A stretch of 64,000 nucleotides of DNA, from positions 4,588,001-4,652,000 of the forward strand of contig NC_063013.1 in NCBI RefSeq assembly GCF_020509005.1, read 5' to 3'. Below the pieces are notes generated by a model. It worked only from the letters and a program-made list of their open reading frames with translations, was not told where the DNA came from and did not search any database. Below are positions 45,436 through 54,775 of this stretch, piece after piece. The stretch is from Fulvia fulva (lineage: Eukaryota; Ascomycota; Dothideomycetes; Mycosphaerellales; Mycosphaerellaceae). Position numbers and translations under genes: made by a program. Position 1 is the first letter of the stretch. The number at the start of each line of letters is the position of its first letter.

Positions 45436-46428
45436 TTATCCCACCATTCTCCTCGCCTGTGGCATGCGCTTCTTCTCCTTCTGTCCCTCCTTCTTCCGGC
45501 GCTTCTCGATGAGCTTTTCACGATCTTTGCTCTTCATGTCATTGAACTTCTCCACGATCGCGCGCTCCTTGATGTCCTTTTTCTTGAGGTAGTATGGCGT
45601 CTTGCCTTCTTGCACCTTGTCACGTTCTTCCTTCCTGTGCTTTCGTATAATTTCTTGCTCGCGCTCCTTGGCAGCTTTAGCCTTCAGCTTGTTCTCCATG
45701 CTGATGACCTTGCGCTTGAGGATCTCCTTGTCGTCTTCGCTCTTGGTCTTTTTCATTGCGCCTTTGAGCTCTTGGATCTCGGCCTTCTGGTAATCCTGCA
45801 AAAAAGCATATGCCTTGTCGCTGTCCCCAGGGTGGCCGTGCCGTTGGTGCATTGCATCGAATCGAGGGTCGCGCACTTGCCGCTTGGGCACATCTACTAC
45901 TAGGCGTTTGCGAGTCACTTGGTGCTTTGAGGATTGTGACATAGGTGCATGCTTCGAGGATCGCGATTTCTCTGCGCCTTCCTCGGAGGGAGCCGAGTCT
46001 GAATCGTCCGAGTCGTCTTCGCTATCACCTTCCTCTGTCTGCTGTGTTCTCGACAACGACTTGCCGGCACTTGTATCAGATTTTTTGGGCTGTGCATGCC
46101 CTTCTCTCTGTGCTCTGATCTGGCGAAGCTTTTCCCTCAGCGCCTCAAGCTTGTCCTCCTGATCGGCGGTGGTATCTGAGCCACGCTTTCGTTTTCGCGA
46201 GATCGCATCTTGCGCCTGCTTGAGCGCCCCAAAAGAGACATTGCTGATCTTCTGCTCCACGTCTGAGCCCTCCTCACCAGCACTTTGTTGGTCTTCGTGC
46301 TCACTCATACCCTCATCGTCGTCGGCTTCATCGCTGATGTCACTCTCGCCATTGTCCGACCCAAATTCCACATCGTCGTCGTCGTATGCGCCCGGTCGCG
46401 CCCGCATGTTCTGTAAGCCAACTGCCAT
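45436..46428 (-). CDS. RRP36: rRNA biogenesis protein RRP36
   Basis: An intronless frame of 330 residues starts MAVGLQNMRARPGAYDDDD. The N-terminal half is acidic and Ser-rich. The conserved RRP36 core starts at KRLVVDVPKRQVRDPRFDAM and continues AYAFLQDYQKAEIQELK, then TPYYLKKKDIKERAIVEKF and a strongly basic tail (KRRKKEGQKEKKRMPQARR). Known: RRP36 is a nucleolar component of the 90S pre-ribosome needed for early pre-rRNA cleavages in 18S formation. Length is as expected. A telobox-like motif about 60 bp upstream fits co-regulation with ribosome biogenesis genes. Confidence 0.94.
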   Translation of the reverse strand: MAVGLQNMRARPGAYDDDDVEFGSDNGESDISDEADDDEGMSEHEDQQSAGEEGSDVEQKISNVSFGALKQAQDAISRKRKRGSDTTADQEDKLEALREKLRQIRAQREGHAQPKKSDTSAGKSLSRTQQTEEGDSEDDSDDSDSAPSEEGAEKSRSSKHAPMSQSSKHQVTRKRLVVDVPKRQVRDPRFDAMHQRHGHPGDSDKAYAFLQDYQKAEIQELKGAMKKTKSEDDKEILKRKVISMENKLKAKAAKEREQEIIRKHRKEERDKVQEGKTPYYLKKKDIKERAIVEKFNDMKSKDREKLIEKRRKKEGQKEKKRMPQARRMVG

Positions 46429-46488
46429 GCTCGTACAGCTTACACAGCGCCCAGAACGAGATCGAAAGCAGTGCAGAGGTAGCGAGGA

Positions 46489-46497
46489 TTAGGGTTT
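46489..46497 (-). promoter_or_regulatory. Telobox-like AAACCCTAA upstream of RRP36
   Basis: On the RRP36 strand the motif reads AAACCCTAA, centred about 65 bp before the start codon. Telomere-like TTAGGG boxes are bound by Tbf1-type factors and occur in promoters of ribosomal and ribosome-biogenesis genes in several eukaryotes. A functional role here is inference. Confidence 0.45.
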
Positions 46498-46893
46498 CTT
46501 GCAAGGGTCGCACGCGCTACAGAAGAATCGGGTTGAAGTTTGACGTAGCTGGGTTCACGAGCAGCCCTTGAGTTGGACAACACTTTAGCGTGCACCACAG
46601 CCTTAGGACACGTCACTTATCTCTACTGCAATATCAGCTAATCTATCCCGCCATTATAGGCGTTATCTAAGAGAGTTAGAATACCTTACTATCGCTAACT
46701 TTACCGTTAGTCTTACTGTCCTCTACGGTAGGCTATAGTAAGCTAACTTCCGCCCTATAGCTAGTATCTAATTTAGTAAAGTTACGGTAACCTACTTTTA
46801 GCCTTATTCTTACTAATTTACTAGCTTCCTTATTAATAGCTCTCTTATAAAGCCTAGTATATATACTAAGGTAGATATTACTAGCGCTTATTA

Positions 46894-46942
46894 CGATCTA
46901 AGCGTATATATAGGTAATAGCCTATTATTAAAACTTAAGGCT
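46894..46942. repeat. Extra partial arm of the foldback element
   Basis: These 49 bp (CGATCTAAGCGTATATATAG onward, to CTTAAGGC) match the outer part of the arms at 47,013-47,396, in the same orientation as the right arm. It is a third copy, next to the intact pair. Confidence 0.7.
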
Positions 46943-47012
46943 TTTACGTTATTAGTATAGAAAGTTATTATACGGGCTTATATAGGGTGTTTCAAAAGTA
47001 GACTATATATTA

Positions 47013-47396
47013 TATATCTATCTAGAATAGATAAGTATTACTCTTAAAGAGGCTATAGGTAACTAATTAGTTACCTAATTCTTAGCGTACGTAGCCTTAA
47101 GTTTTAATAATAGGCCATTACCTATATATACGCTTAGATCGCGATATACTCCCTTAGCTTATACGCTAGAGTAAATAAGCTAATCCTATATAATTACGTA
47201 TACCCTATTATAACTACCCCTCTATCTATAGTAGTAACTTTAGACCCTCGGTATTACTACTCTCGTAATCCGAGCTTATATATAGGTAATAGCCTATTAT
47301 TAAAACTTAAGGCTACGCACGCTAAGAATTAGGTAACTAATTAGTTACCTATAGCCTCTCTAAGAGTAATACTTATCTATTCTAGATAGATATATA
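47013..47396. mobile_element. Foldback/MITE-like element with ~130-bp inverted arms
   Basis: The left arm (about 47,013-47,150) and right arm (about 47,268-47,396) are near-perfect inverted repeats, with outer ends ATCTATCTAGAATAGATAAG and its complement. Each arm contains the perfect 18-bp palindrome GGTAACTAATTAGTTACC, at 47,058-47,075 and 47,332-47,349. The ~117-bp centre does not code. The few mismatches between arms (for example GGCC versus AGCC) are partly RIP-type. It looks like a non-autonomous DNA transposon; the parent family is unknown. Confidence 0.7.
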
Positions 47397-47398
47397 TA

Positions 47399-48531
47399 AC
47401 GTGCTTTACTACCGAGCGGGCTATACTACCGAGCGGGCTACTTTTGCTAAGAACTGTACTACTTCTACAGATATAGCTATATAACTACTATTATAGCGTA
47501 TATTGTCTTTAAACGAGGCCAAACTAACCTTAGCTATCTAGGCCACGAAACGCGACGCGATAATTACGAATCGACTTACTATAAAGGTATACGACGCGTC
47601 TCGAACTACACTAGGGTATCGATTGAATAGACAACCTCCTCGGGGTGACTACGAGCCTAGTTCGAAGAAGCTTATAGAGCTAGAAGAGAGGGTGATACTT
47701 AAGTATATACTCGAGCTAGATCTTAGAGGGTTCCCGCTATTAAAGGCTAGTATACGAGTAATAGCCGATTTATTACTATAAGAGAAGGGTCTTAAGCCCG
47801 CTAGTCTTAATTAGACAGACAGGTTTATTAGGCGGCATCGTGAGCTAAAGGTTCGTATAACACGTAGATACGATCGTTAGCGAGCCCTAATAGAAGATCT
47901 AGACGTTATCGAGAAGTAGTTCTTACTTATACGTAATATAAAGGAGAAGTATAGTATCCTTAACTAGGACACCTATAACTTCGACGAGATAGGGTTTATA
48001 ATAGGTGTTATTACGTCTTAGAGCGTCGTTACGGGTTTAGAAAGGCGTAGTAGAAAGAGGAAGGTCGTTTAATAGGGCAATAGAGAGGGAGTAGAGAGAT
48101 AGCGTATTAGATAGCTCTTATACGAAGCGAGATTAGTAAGCTACGTAAGTCTAACGAGGCCCTTATATAGCGAAAAGCACGAAAGCGCAAGTACATTCAG
48201 TCTAGAGGGTCTCTAACCTTCGATAAGGCGTCGCAATTAATACCTCTAGATAATACTAGGAGGTAGGAAGTAAGTAGAGAGTCGCTAGATAGTGTTCGGC
48301 TAGTACTAAGGCTACGACGCTATAAGCGATATAGCGAGTCGGGGCATAACGTACGTACCTATTAAGTAGACTTACTAGATAGCGAAGAATCTAAAGAGGA
48401 ATTGTCCTCCTAGTAACAATTCTATAGGATATCGTCGTGTTAAGATACCGTCGTAATTAAAGTAGAAGTAGTATAGTTCTTAGTAAAAGTGGCCCGCTCG
48501 GTAGTATAGCCCGCTCGGTAGTGAAGTACGT
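47399..48531 (+). mobile_element. RIP-degraded Fot1/pogo-type DNA transposon
   Basis: Terminal inverted repeats begin ACGTGCTTTACTACCGAGCG at the left and the complement of a near-identical sequence at the right, flanked by TA on both sides, the target expected for this superfamily. Each terminus contains two direct copies of ACTACCGAGCGGGCTA separated by a T or similar. Conceptual translation, read through RIP stops, gives KLIELEERVILKYILELD, then RFIRRHREL and YNFDEIGFIIGVIT, matching the pogo/Fot1 DDE transposase blocks. About 1.13 kb remain, shorter than a full Fot1. Numerous TAG/TAA codons show it is dead. Confidence 0.8.
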
Positions 48532-48537
48532 TATATA

Positions 48538-48542
48538 CTATA
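48538..48542. repeat. Target site duplication CTATA, left copy
   Basis: The five bases CTATA just before the 5' LTR recur just after the 3' LTR at 54,082-54,086, the 5-bp duplication expected from copia integrase. Confidence 0.85.
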
Positions 48543-48777
48543 TGTTGAGAACATACAGGCCGCAGGACAAGCATGTAGGTGTGGGTGTGTCATGTGATAG
48601 ATCACGTGACTAGGGTTTGCCAGCCCCTATAGGCTGGCAAACATCCGGACACCTAGCATCTACCTACACCAACACCGGCGATACTGTATGTAGATACACG
48701 CTATCCCATTGGGTCCTTCTTCGTCTTTGGTGTGATCCGCCGTCTTCCACTGCTGCGCAACTCGTACCTGTTTAACA
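48543..48777 (+). repeat. 5' LTR of the copia element
   Basis: 235 bp, TGTTGAGAAC ... CTGTTTAACA. It contains an internal inverted repeat TTTGCCAGCC/GGCTGGCAAA around CCCTATA, which could form a hairpin in the transcript, and a CACGTG box. It carries G at both positions where the 3' LTR carries A. Confidence 0.95.
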
Positions 48778-48789
48778 GGTTATGAGCCC
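48778..48789 (+). promoter_or_regulatory. Primer-binding site matching an initiator-tRNA-Met half
   Basis: GGTTATGAGCCC begins at the first base after the 5' LTR. It is complementary to the anticodon stem-loop GGGCUCAUAACC of eukaryotic initiator tRNA-Met rather than to a tRNA 3' CCA end. Drosophila copia primes from such a cleaved 5' half of initiator tRNA. The region up to 49,284 is the untranslated leader. Confidence 0.65.
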
Positions 48790-49284
48790 GGGTTAGCAAC
48801 TCGGTGTTTCACCCTCGACAAAGTCGTATTGGAGTTATTCCTCTTCAGAACAAAAGGAAGGCAGACTGGAGGCCGCACCCGCATTGCACAGGAAGCTACA
48901 GCCGCGCTGTAGGTGCATATAAGACGTGAAAGAGCCTAGTGAGGCACTGTCAGACTCCGAGTCAGGGAGCCTGTGCCAATACCTCAGACAAGTGGGCGAG
49001 CTTACTGAGAAGAGTCGCTCTCCGGACATCGCGTTCGCATCGACTAACTGTTCATTCTGAGAGAGCCGCAGTGTCTCAGAAACCCCCTCTGCTGAGAGAG
49101 TTACGCTACAGTGTCTCAGCACTAACACGATCCTTACCGACCGACTTTCCTCCTCTTCCCGGCGGATAGCCATCCTCTCCGCTATCAACCTCGCGTTCGG
49201 TTTATCCCATTTCGATCCGATCGCGTACGACCGAATACATCCTTTTACCTGAGGGCAGCCAACCTGTCCCTCAACTTACAAAAA

Positions 49285-52200
49285 ATGGAGAACGAGACTG
49301 GGTTCATAAGAAAGAGAGCAGCACCTCTTCTGACAAGAGAGAACCACGAAACATGGTTCAAGCTGATGAGAATACACCTGGTATCAAAGCAGGTTGACTG
49401 GGTCCTCGAAGACATCATCACGGACATTCCCGCTGCAACCCCATCTATAGCGACACCCTCTGCATCATCGGAGTCATCCCTTCCTTTGGATCAAGCGATA
49501 AGGAAGGCATCGTACAGACGGCACAATGCAACGGCCCTGTATGAGATGTACATCTGTCTGTCGACAGATGACCAAGAGATGACATACGAGATCCGGCATG
49601 CGAAGGAGTTGTGGGAATGGGCTGAAGCTAAATATAAGAGAAGACTTCTCGCTACTGGAAGAAGTTTGCTTCAGCAATACACCAATTTCGTGATGACAGA
49701 AGACCAGTCTATAGATGACGCCTGGCAGGAGCTTAGCTCAATTGCAAGGAGGGCTGTTTCAATCTCGCCTCAGTTCCAAGACATCAAGACTGAGGACAGA
49801 AAGATCCAGCAACTCTTAGCAGCTCTGCCAGACTCATTTGGCTCAATTCGCGATGCAATTGATGCCCAGGTGAATCTCTCACCACAAGACATTCTTGCAA
49901 TTCTTGGGGAGAAGCAAGAATCAATGATTCATCAAGGAACAGCCATGTTTGCTAAGAAGGGTTTCCAGGGCAAGCTCACGTGCCATCTCTGCGGTGGTGA
50001 CCATTTTATGAGCAAGTGCCCACACCTTTCTGCAGCTCAGCAGGCTGTTAGGAACAAGGACAAACTAGCTAGGGTTACCTACCCTGCTAAGAGACAACCG
50101 TCACCACCTCGTAGGAGGTCATCATCACCAAACCTTCGTGATGTCCTCAAGGTGATGACGGACCTTGCAAAGCAGATGAAGGAGAGCCGCAAGCCAAAGG
50201 CCTCCTCTAGTAAGCCTGCAAGGGCCCATGCGACCCAGGAAGACGCATCAGACCCTGAGATACCATCAGAAGATGATGATGTTGATGAGGTTGCCCATTC
50301 CACTGTGGAAGCCAAAGGCAAGTACCCCTCGTCCGAGTGGTTGCTTGACTCTTGTGCATCATCACATATGACTGACCAAGATTCACTATTCAGGACACTG
50401 AAGCCTCTTCAAAAGAGGAAGTGGATCAAGGTTGGGGGTGGCTATCTACAAGCTACACATATGGGAAGTGCAGTAATGGGTGGTCCTTCTGGAAAGCAAA
50501 TTGTCTTAGAAAATGTCCTGTTTGTTCCTGGCCTTGGAGTTAGTCTTGTTTCGTGGAATCAGTTCAGCCAACAGTTTGCTGTCCAACCACCCAGTTTCAC
50601 CCTAAAATCCTTGTCTGGTAAACCCGTTGTCCAGACCAAACTTCGAGGAGGAGTACCGTTTATCCACTCGATCTCGGAAATTCTTGAGCCACAGCATGCT
50701 GGCATACTCTCTCAAGAACGTGACGGTACCGCTATGGCTAACACTGAGTCCGAAGATCAGTGGGAGCTATGGCATAGAAGATGTGCACACCTTGGCAAGG
50801 GACTGCTAAGAAACCTGCATAGAGTCACTGACAAGAAAGATCCCATTCCTGTTCCTTCTGAACACCAGAATTGCAAGGTCTGCTGCCTTGCAAACATGAG
50901 GAAGTTCAAAGGACCTGCCACAGAGAGGAAAGGGGAGAGGCTGGCCCTCATCTCTATTGACATCTGTGGGCCTTTTCAGGGCGCAGTCTCTAGGCTAGGA
51001 TACAAATATTGGCTTGAGATTGTAGACAACTTCTCTAGGAAGAAGTGGGTAATCCCTTTGAAGGCCAGGAGCGACGCTCCTGCAGCCCTACGGGATTGGA
51101 AGGTCCAGGCAGAACGGCAGTCAAGGTGCTTTCTGTCTGCGATCCGCAGTGATGGTGCAAAGGAAATTCTCGCCTTGCTAAAAGAGTGGGAGAAGGAGTT
51201 TGGCACTCAGATGGACACAACTGATGCCTACAACTCTCTTCAAAATGGACCTGTGGAAAGGTCAATTCAAGCCTCTGAGAACACAGTCCGGGCTATGCTT
51301 GAAGACTCTGGCATGCCAGTTGAGTTCTGGCCAGAAGCTTTGCAAGCACAGACTGTGATCAGAAACAGACTGCCTAATGGTCCGATCATTGATGGTATTG
51401 CTCTTTCACCAGAAGAAGCCTTTACTGGCCAAGTACCGTCAGTCGACCATTTCCGCGTCTGGGGATGCAAAGCTGTGGTCTATGTAGACCCAAGAGCCCA
51501 ACCTCAAGGCTTGAGGAGAGACAAGTTGATGAACCGAGGAAAAGAAGCCGTGTTTGTGGGCTACTCAGAAAACACCACAAAACAATGGCTGTTCTGGGAT
51601 CCCGACATGAAAGCAATAAAAGCGCATAGTCACGTCGACTGGTTTGAGAATGAGAAGGGGGGAGATATGGATCTTGGTATCACCTTCACTAACCAGCCGA
51701 GTCGAGCGCCACAGCGCAATCCTGTTGGGAGGAAGCCCTTTGGGGCGAAATTTTCCGATAGGGGATTATCAGAGACACCGTTACGAAGGCCAGGAGAAAA
51801 TATTGAGGCGGTTTCAACACTGTCGAAGGCCGATAACGGTGGATCTATACAGAACCTACCCAAGTCATCAACACCACAGCAACCGCTGTTTGTGCAACTT
51901 CCCCCTCCCCCAAAGGACATTGGGGAATACCAGAAGTTTGGAGATCAGGGTACTCCAATGAAAGAAAAAGAAGATGTCGTTCAGTTCGACCCATCCGAAC
52001 ACCCAGCGCCACCTCAGGTTGCAGGCAACAAGAGGTCAAGGGGGGACGGAGATGATAACTCTGAAGAGCATGAGGCTAAACACCATAAGGCTCTTATCGC
52101 CCAGATGTTCCATCTAGACCCTACAATGAGCTGGGTAGAGGAGATTCTGAACGACGTGGAAGAACATGCATTTGCTGCTGTTGGGCAGGCCATAGCCTAT

Positions 52201-53811
52201 CAGCAGGAAGTGCCAATCCCAAAGTCCTATAAGGCAGCCGTAGGAGACCCCGAATGGGGACATATGTGGAGAGAGGCAATCGAGAACGAACTTATTGCCT
52301 TAGCAAGCAACAACACCTGGGAAGCAGTTGTACCGCCAAAGGGTGCGAATCTAATTACTTCTAGGTGGGTCTTTGATGTGAAAAGAATGATTAGTGGAGC
52401 CATTGAGAAGTTCAAGGCAAGACTAGTTGCAAGAGGGTTTTCACAGAAATATGGGGTTGACTTCGAAGAGACCTTTGCACCTACTGTTAGACATGATACT
52501 CTCCGAGTATTCATGGCAGTAGTATGTGAGAGAGATCTCGAGATGCACCTAGTGGATGTGAATAATGCTTTTACCCAAAGCAGCCTTCTTGAAGACATCT
52601 ATATGATCCCACCCCCAGGAGTTGAAGCACCTCCAAACATGGTGTTCAAGGTCCTACGAAGTCTTTATGGGCTTAAGCAAGCAGCTAGAGACTGGAACAA
52701 GCTCTGTGTTGCGAAGCTAGAGAAGATTGGATTTACCCAGTCCCAGGTAGATCCATGCCTACTTATCCATACGGATAGAGACCTTATGGTCCTTACCCAT
52801 GTGGATGACATACCCATTGCAGCTCCGAAGCTGTCAGATGTTCAGTGGTTTAAGGCTGAGCTTGGAAAAGTGTTTAAGATTAAAGATCTTGGTGAACCTA
52901 CGAAGATCCTTGGAATGAGGATTACAAGAGACAGGTCCCAAGGCACTTTGAAGCTTGATCAAGGACACTATGTCCACGCTAACTTAGCCAAGATGAACAT
53001 GGCTAGAGAGAAGGCTACGCCAACCCACTCACCTATGGAGAGCTACGAGCATTTAGTGCCTACGGCACCTATGGATGAGAGGTGCAACAAACAGGATTAC
53101 CAGAGCCACAATGGTACCTGGATGTGGCCAATGACAATGACAAGGCCAGACTTAGCATTCCCCCTTGGAAGAATTAGCTCATTTGTTGCTGATCCCTCGC
53201 AGCAGCATATGAAGGCTTTGAAGAAGCTCTCCCGATACCTGCGGTCGTACCCAGACCTAGGTCTTATGTATAGAAAGGGAGGGGGCAATCTCCAGGGATA
53301 CTCGGACTCTGACTACGCTATGGACAAAGTGGATAGAGTCTCAATTCTGGGATACGTGTGGTTCCTTTGTGGATCACCTGTGTCCTGGATGAGTAGGAAG
53401 CAGAAGTCTGTTGCAACATCAACAATGGAAGCTGAGTTCATGGCTATGAACGCAGCCGCAAAGCAGTCACAATTTCTTGCTGCTGTCCTCAGGGAAATGG
53501 GGTGCCCAGAACTGGTAGGAAAGAGCTCTTTCCAGCCGAGTGTAAGGGCAAGCAAGGGCACTGTTGACGAGCTAAGGCCAGTCAAGCTCATGGGTGACAA
53601 CCAAGCCGCTTTGACACTTGTCAAAGATGCCCATGTGCATGAAAGGTCAAAGCATATTGATGTTGCATATAACTATGTCAGACATCTCTGGTGGCAGAAG
53701 AAGATTGCAGTGGACTACTGCCATACAAAGGACATGGCTGCTGATGGGTTAACAAAGCCCCTCAATGGCCAGCAGTTCCAAAACTTTGTAAGGCAGCTCC
53801 AGCTTGCGTAA
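49285..53811 (+). CDS. Copia Gag-Pol polyprotein
   Basis: One frame of 1,508 residues starts MENETGFIRKRAAPL. Gag occupies about residues 1-300, with a CCHC zinc knuckle near residue 233 (CHLCGGDHFMSKC). The aspartic protease region carries LLDSCASSHM near residue 355, a DSC variant of the usual DSG. Integrase has LWHRRCAHLG and CKVCCLANM in its zinc-binding part, and a D,D,E core at about residues 558, 622 and 657 (SIDICGPF, IRSDGAKE, NGPVERS). Reverse transcriptase runs from about residue 1010 (SRWVFDVKR) with the catalytic motif LTHVDDIP near 1172. RNase H follows (GYSDSDYAMD, STMEAEFMAM, GDNQAALTL), ending near ADGLTKPL. The domain order protease-integrase-RT-RNase H defines copia. No stops or frameshifts. 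Confidence 0.95.
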   Translation: MENETGFIRKRAAPLLTRENHETWFKLMRIHLVSKQVDWVLEDIITDIPAATPSIATPSASSESSLPLDQAIRKASYRRHNATALYEMYICLSTDDQEMTYEIRHAKELWEWAEAKYKRRLLATGRSLLQQYTNFVMTEDQSIDDAWQELSSIARRAVSISPQFQDIKTEDRKIQQLLAALPDSFGSIRDAIDAQVNLSPQDILAILGEKQESMIHQGTAMFAKKGFQGKLTCHLCGGDHFMSKCPHLSAAQQAVRNKDKLARVTYPAKRQPSPPRRRSSSPNLRDVLKVMTDLAKQMKESRKPKASSSKPARAHATQEDASDPEIPSEDDDVDEVAHSTVEAKGKYPSSEWLLDSCASSHMTDQDSLFRTLKPLQKRKWIKVGGGYLQATHMGSAVMGGPSGKQIVLENVLFVPGLGVSLVSWNQFSQQFAVQPPSFTLKSLSGKPVVQTKLRGGVPFIHSISEILEPQHAGILSQERDGTAMANTESEDQWELWHRRCAHLGKGLLRNLHRVTDKKDPIPVPSEHQNCKVCCLANMRKFKGPATERKGERLALISIDICGPFQGAVSRLGYKYWLEIVDNFSRKKWVIPLKARSDAPAALRDWKVQAERQSRCFLSAIRSDGAKEILALLKEWEKEFGTQMDTTDAYNSLQNGPVERSIQASENTVRAMLEDSGMPVEFWPEALQAQTVIRNRLPNGPIIDGIALSPEEAFTGQVPSVDHFRVWGCKAVVYVDPRAQPQGLRRDKLMNRGKEAVFVGYSENTTKQWLFWDPDMKAIKAHSHVDWFENEKGGDMDLGITFTNQPSRAPQRNPVGRKPFGAKFSDRGLSETPLRRPGENIEAVSTLSKADNGGSIQNLPKSSTPQQPLFVQLPPPPKDIGEYQKFGDQGTPMKEKEDVVQFDPSEHPAPPQVAGNKRSRGDGDDNSEEHEAKHHKALIAQMFHLDPTMSWVEEILNDVEEHAFAAVGQAIAYQQEVPIPKSYKAAVGDPEWGHMWREAIENELIALASNNTWEAVVPPKGANLITSRWVFDVKRMISGAIEKFKARLVARGFSQKYGVDFEETFAPTVRHDTLRVFMAVVCERDLEMHLVDVNNAFTQSSLLEDIYMIPPPGVEAPPNMVFKVLRSLYGLKQAARDWNKLCVAKLEKIGFTQSQVDPCLLIHTDRDLMVLTHVDDIPIAAPKLSDVQWFKAELGKVFKIKDLGEPTKILGMRITRDRSQGTLKLDQGHYVHANLAKMNMAREKATPTHSPMESYEHLVPTAPMDERCNKQDYQSHNGTWMWPMTMTRPDLAFPLGRISSFVADPSQQHMKALKKLSRYLRSYPDLGLMYRKGGGNLQGYSDSDYAMDKVDRVSILGYVWFLCGSPVSWMSRKQKSVATSTMEAEFMAMNAAAKQSQFLAAVLREMGCPELVGKSSFQPSVRASKGTVDELRPVKLMGDNQAALTLVKDAHVHERSKHIDVAYNYVRHLWWQKKIAVDYCHTKDMAADGLTKPLNGQQFQNFVRQLQLA

Positions 53812-53846
53812 AGGGATTGTAGGAGACCATGTGGCCTGAGTGGGAG

Positions 53847-54081
53847 TGTTGAGAACATACAGGCCGCAGGACAAGCATGTAGGTGTGGGTGTGTCATGTG
53901 ATAGATCACGTGACTAGGGTTTGCCAGCCCCTATAGGCTGGCAAACATCCGGACACCTAGCATCTACCTACACCAACACCGGCGATACTGTATGTAGATA
54001 CACGCTATCCCATTGGGTCCTTCTTCGTCTTTAGTGTGATCCGCCGTCTTCCACTACTGCGCAACTCGTACCTGTTTAACA
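53847..54081 (+). repeat. 3' LTR of the copia element
   Basis: 235 bp, identical to the 5' LTR except for two G-to-A differences near its end (TTTAGTG for TTTGGTG, CTACTG for CTGCTG). Both are TpG-to-TpA. A short purine-rich run (GAGTGGGAG) lies directly before it and may be a weak polypurine tract. Confidence 0.95.
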
Positions 54082-54086
54082 CTATA
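54082..54086. repeat. Target site duplication CTATA, right copy
   Basis: Matches the five bases before the 5' LTR. Removing the element rejoins RIP-degraded TA-rich sequence. Confidence 0.85.
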
Positions 54087-54214
54087 TATAATTTAGAATC
54101 ACTACCTTTATAACTAATTAAGACATTCCTATAAAGATCTAAGCCCGAGTTATAATAACGTATAGCGGTTCCTAATACTACGTCGTATAAAGGCTAGATA
54201 CCGTAAACTTAAAA

Positions 54215-54236
54215 TATAATAATAATAATAATAATT
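54215..54236. repeat. (TAA)n microsatellite
   Basis: About six or seven TAA/AAT units in RIP-degraded sequence. It may be the eroded A-rich tail of a non-LTR element, but this is uncertain. Confidence 0.6.
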
Positions 54237-54775
54237 TATAGCGCCTATCTAGCTCCTAAATAGTCTACGAGGCTAGGGGCTATTAAGGAAGAGAGAGGGG
54301 AAAACCGTCGTACGGAGTAAACCTCTCTTCGGGGGTTAGTAAGTTCTCTCTATTACTTATCGGTCGATCCGTTATACTAGAAGCGGTAAGATCTTAAGCG
54401 GTTAGCCGCCCCGGAGTACTAATCTACCTAGTACTAAGAGAAAGTATTAGTAGCTAACCGACTTACCTACCGTTAGCCGGTCGCCCGTTAGGCGGAACTT
54501 AAGTCGCTAAACCGCTAACTCGTTAGTTACTCTAGGCTAGTCCTCCCTTTATAGCTACTATCGCGGTCGGGGTCGCCGCGGGCTATAGTCTACTCTCTCG
54601 CGGGGTCGTTAGTACTATTGTCGGCGCCCTACTAAATTAGTAGGCCGGACGCCCTCGTAGGCTTCCTAGAGTTCTATTACGAGACTATAGTACGAGAATA
54701 TAAGGGTATAGTATTAACGAAGTCGATAGCTAAAGAGAGAAGAGAGTCTAAGGACGAGGCCTATACTTAAAGACC

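Larger units (their letters stand above)
48543..54081 (+). mobile_element. Intact Ty1/copia LTR retrotransposon, un-RIPped
   Basis: This is a complete 5,539-bp element: 235-bp LTRs beginning TGTTGAG and ending TTTAACA, a 5-bp target duplication, a primer-binding site directly after the 5' LTR, one uninterrupted Gag-Pol frame and a short purine-rich stretch before the 3' LTR. CA and TG are normal throughout, in sharp contrast to the flanks. The LTRs differ at two positions only. It is inserted a few bases past the right end of the dead Fot1-like element. Everything needed for autonomous transposition appears present, so a recent insertion is likely. Confidence 0.95.
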
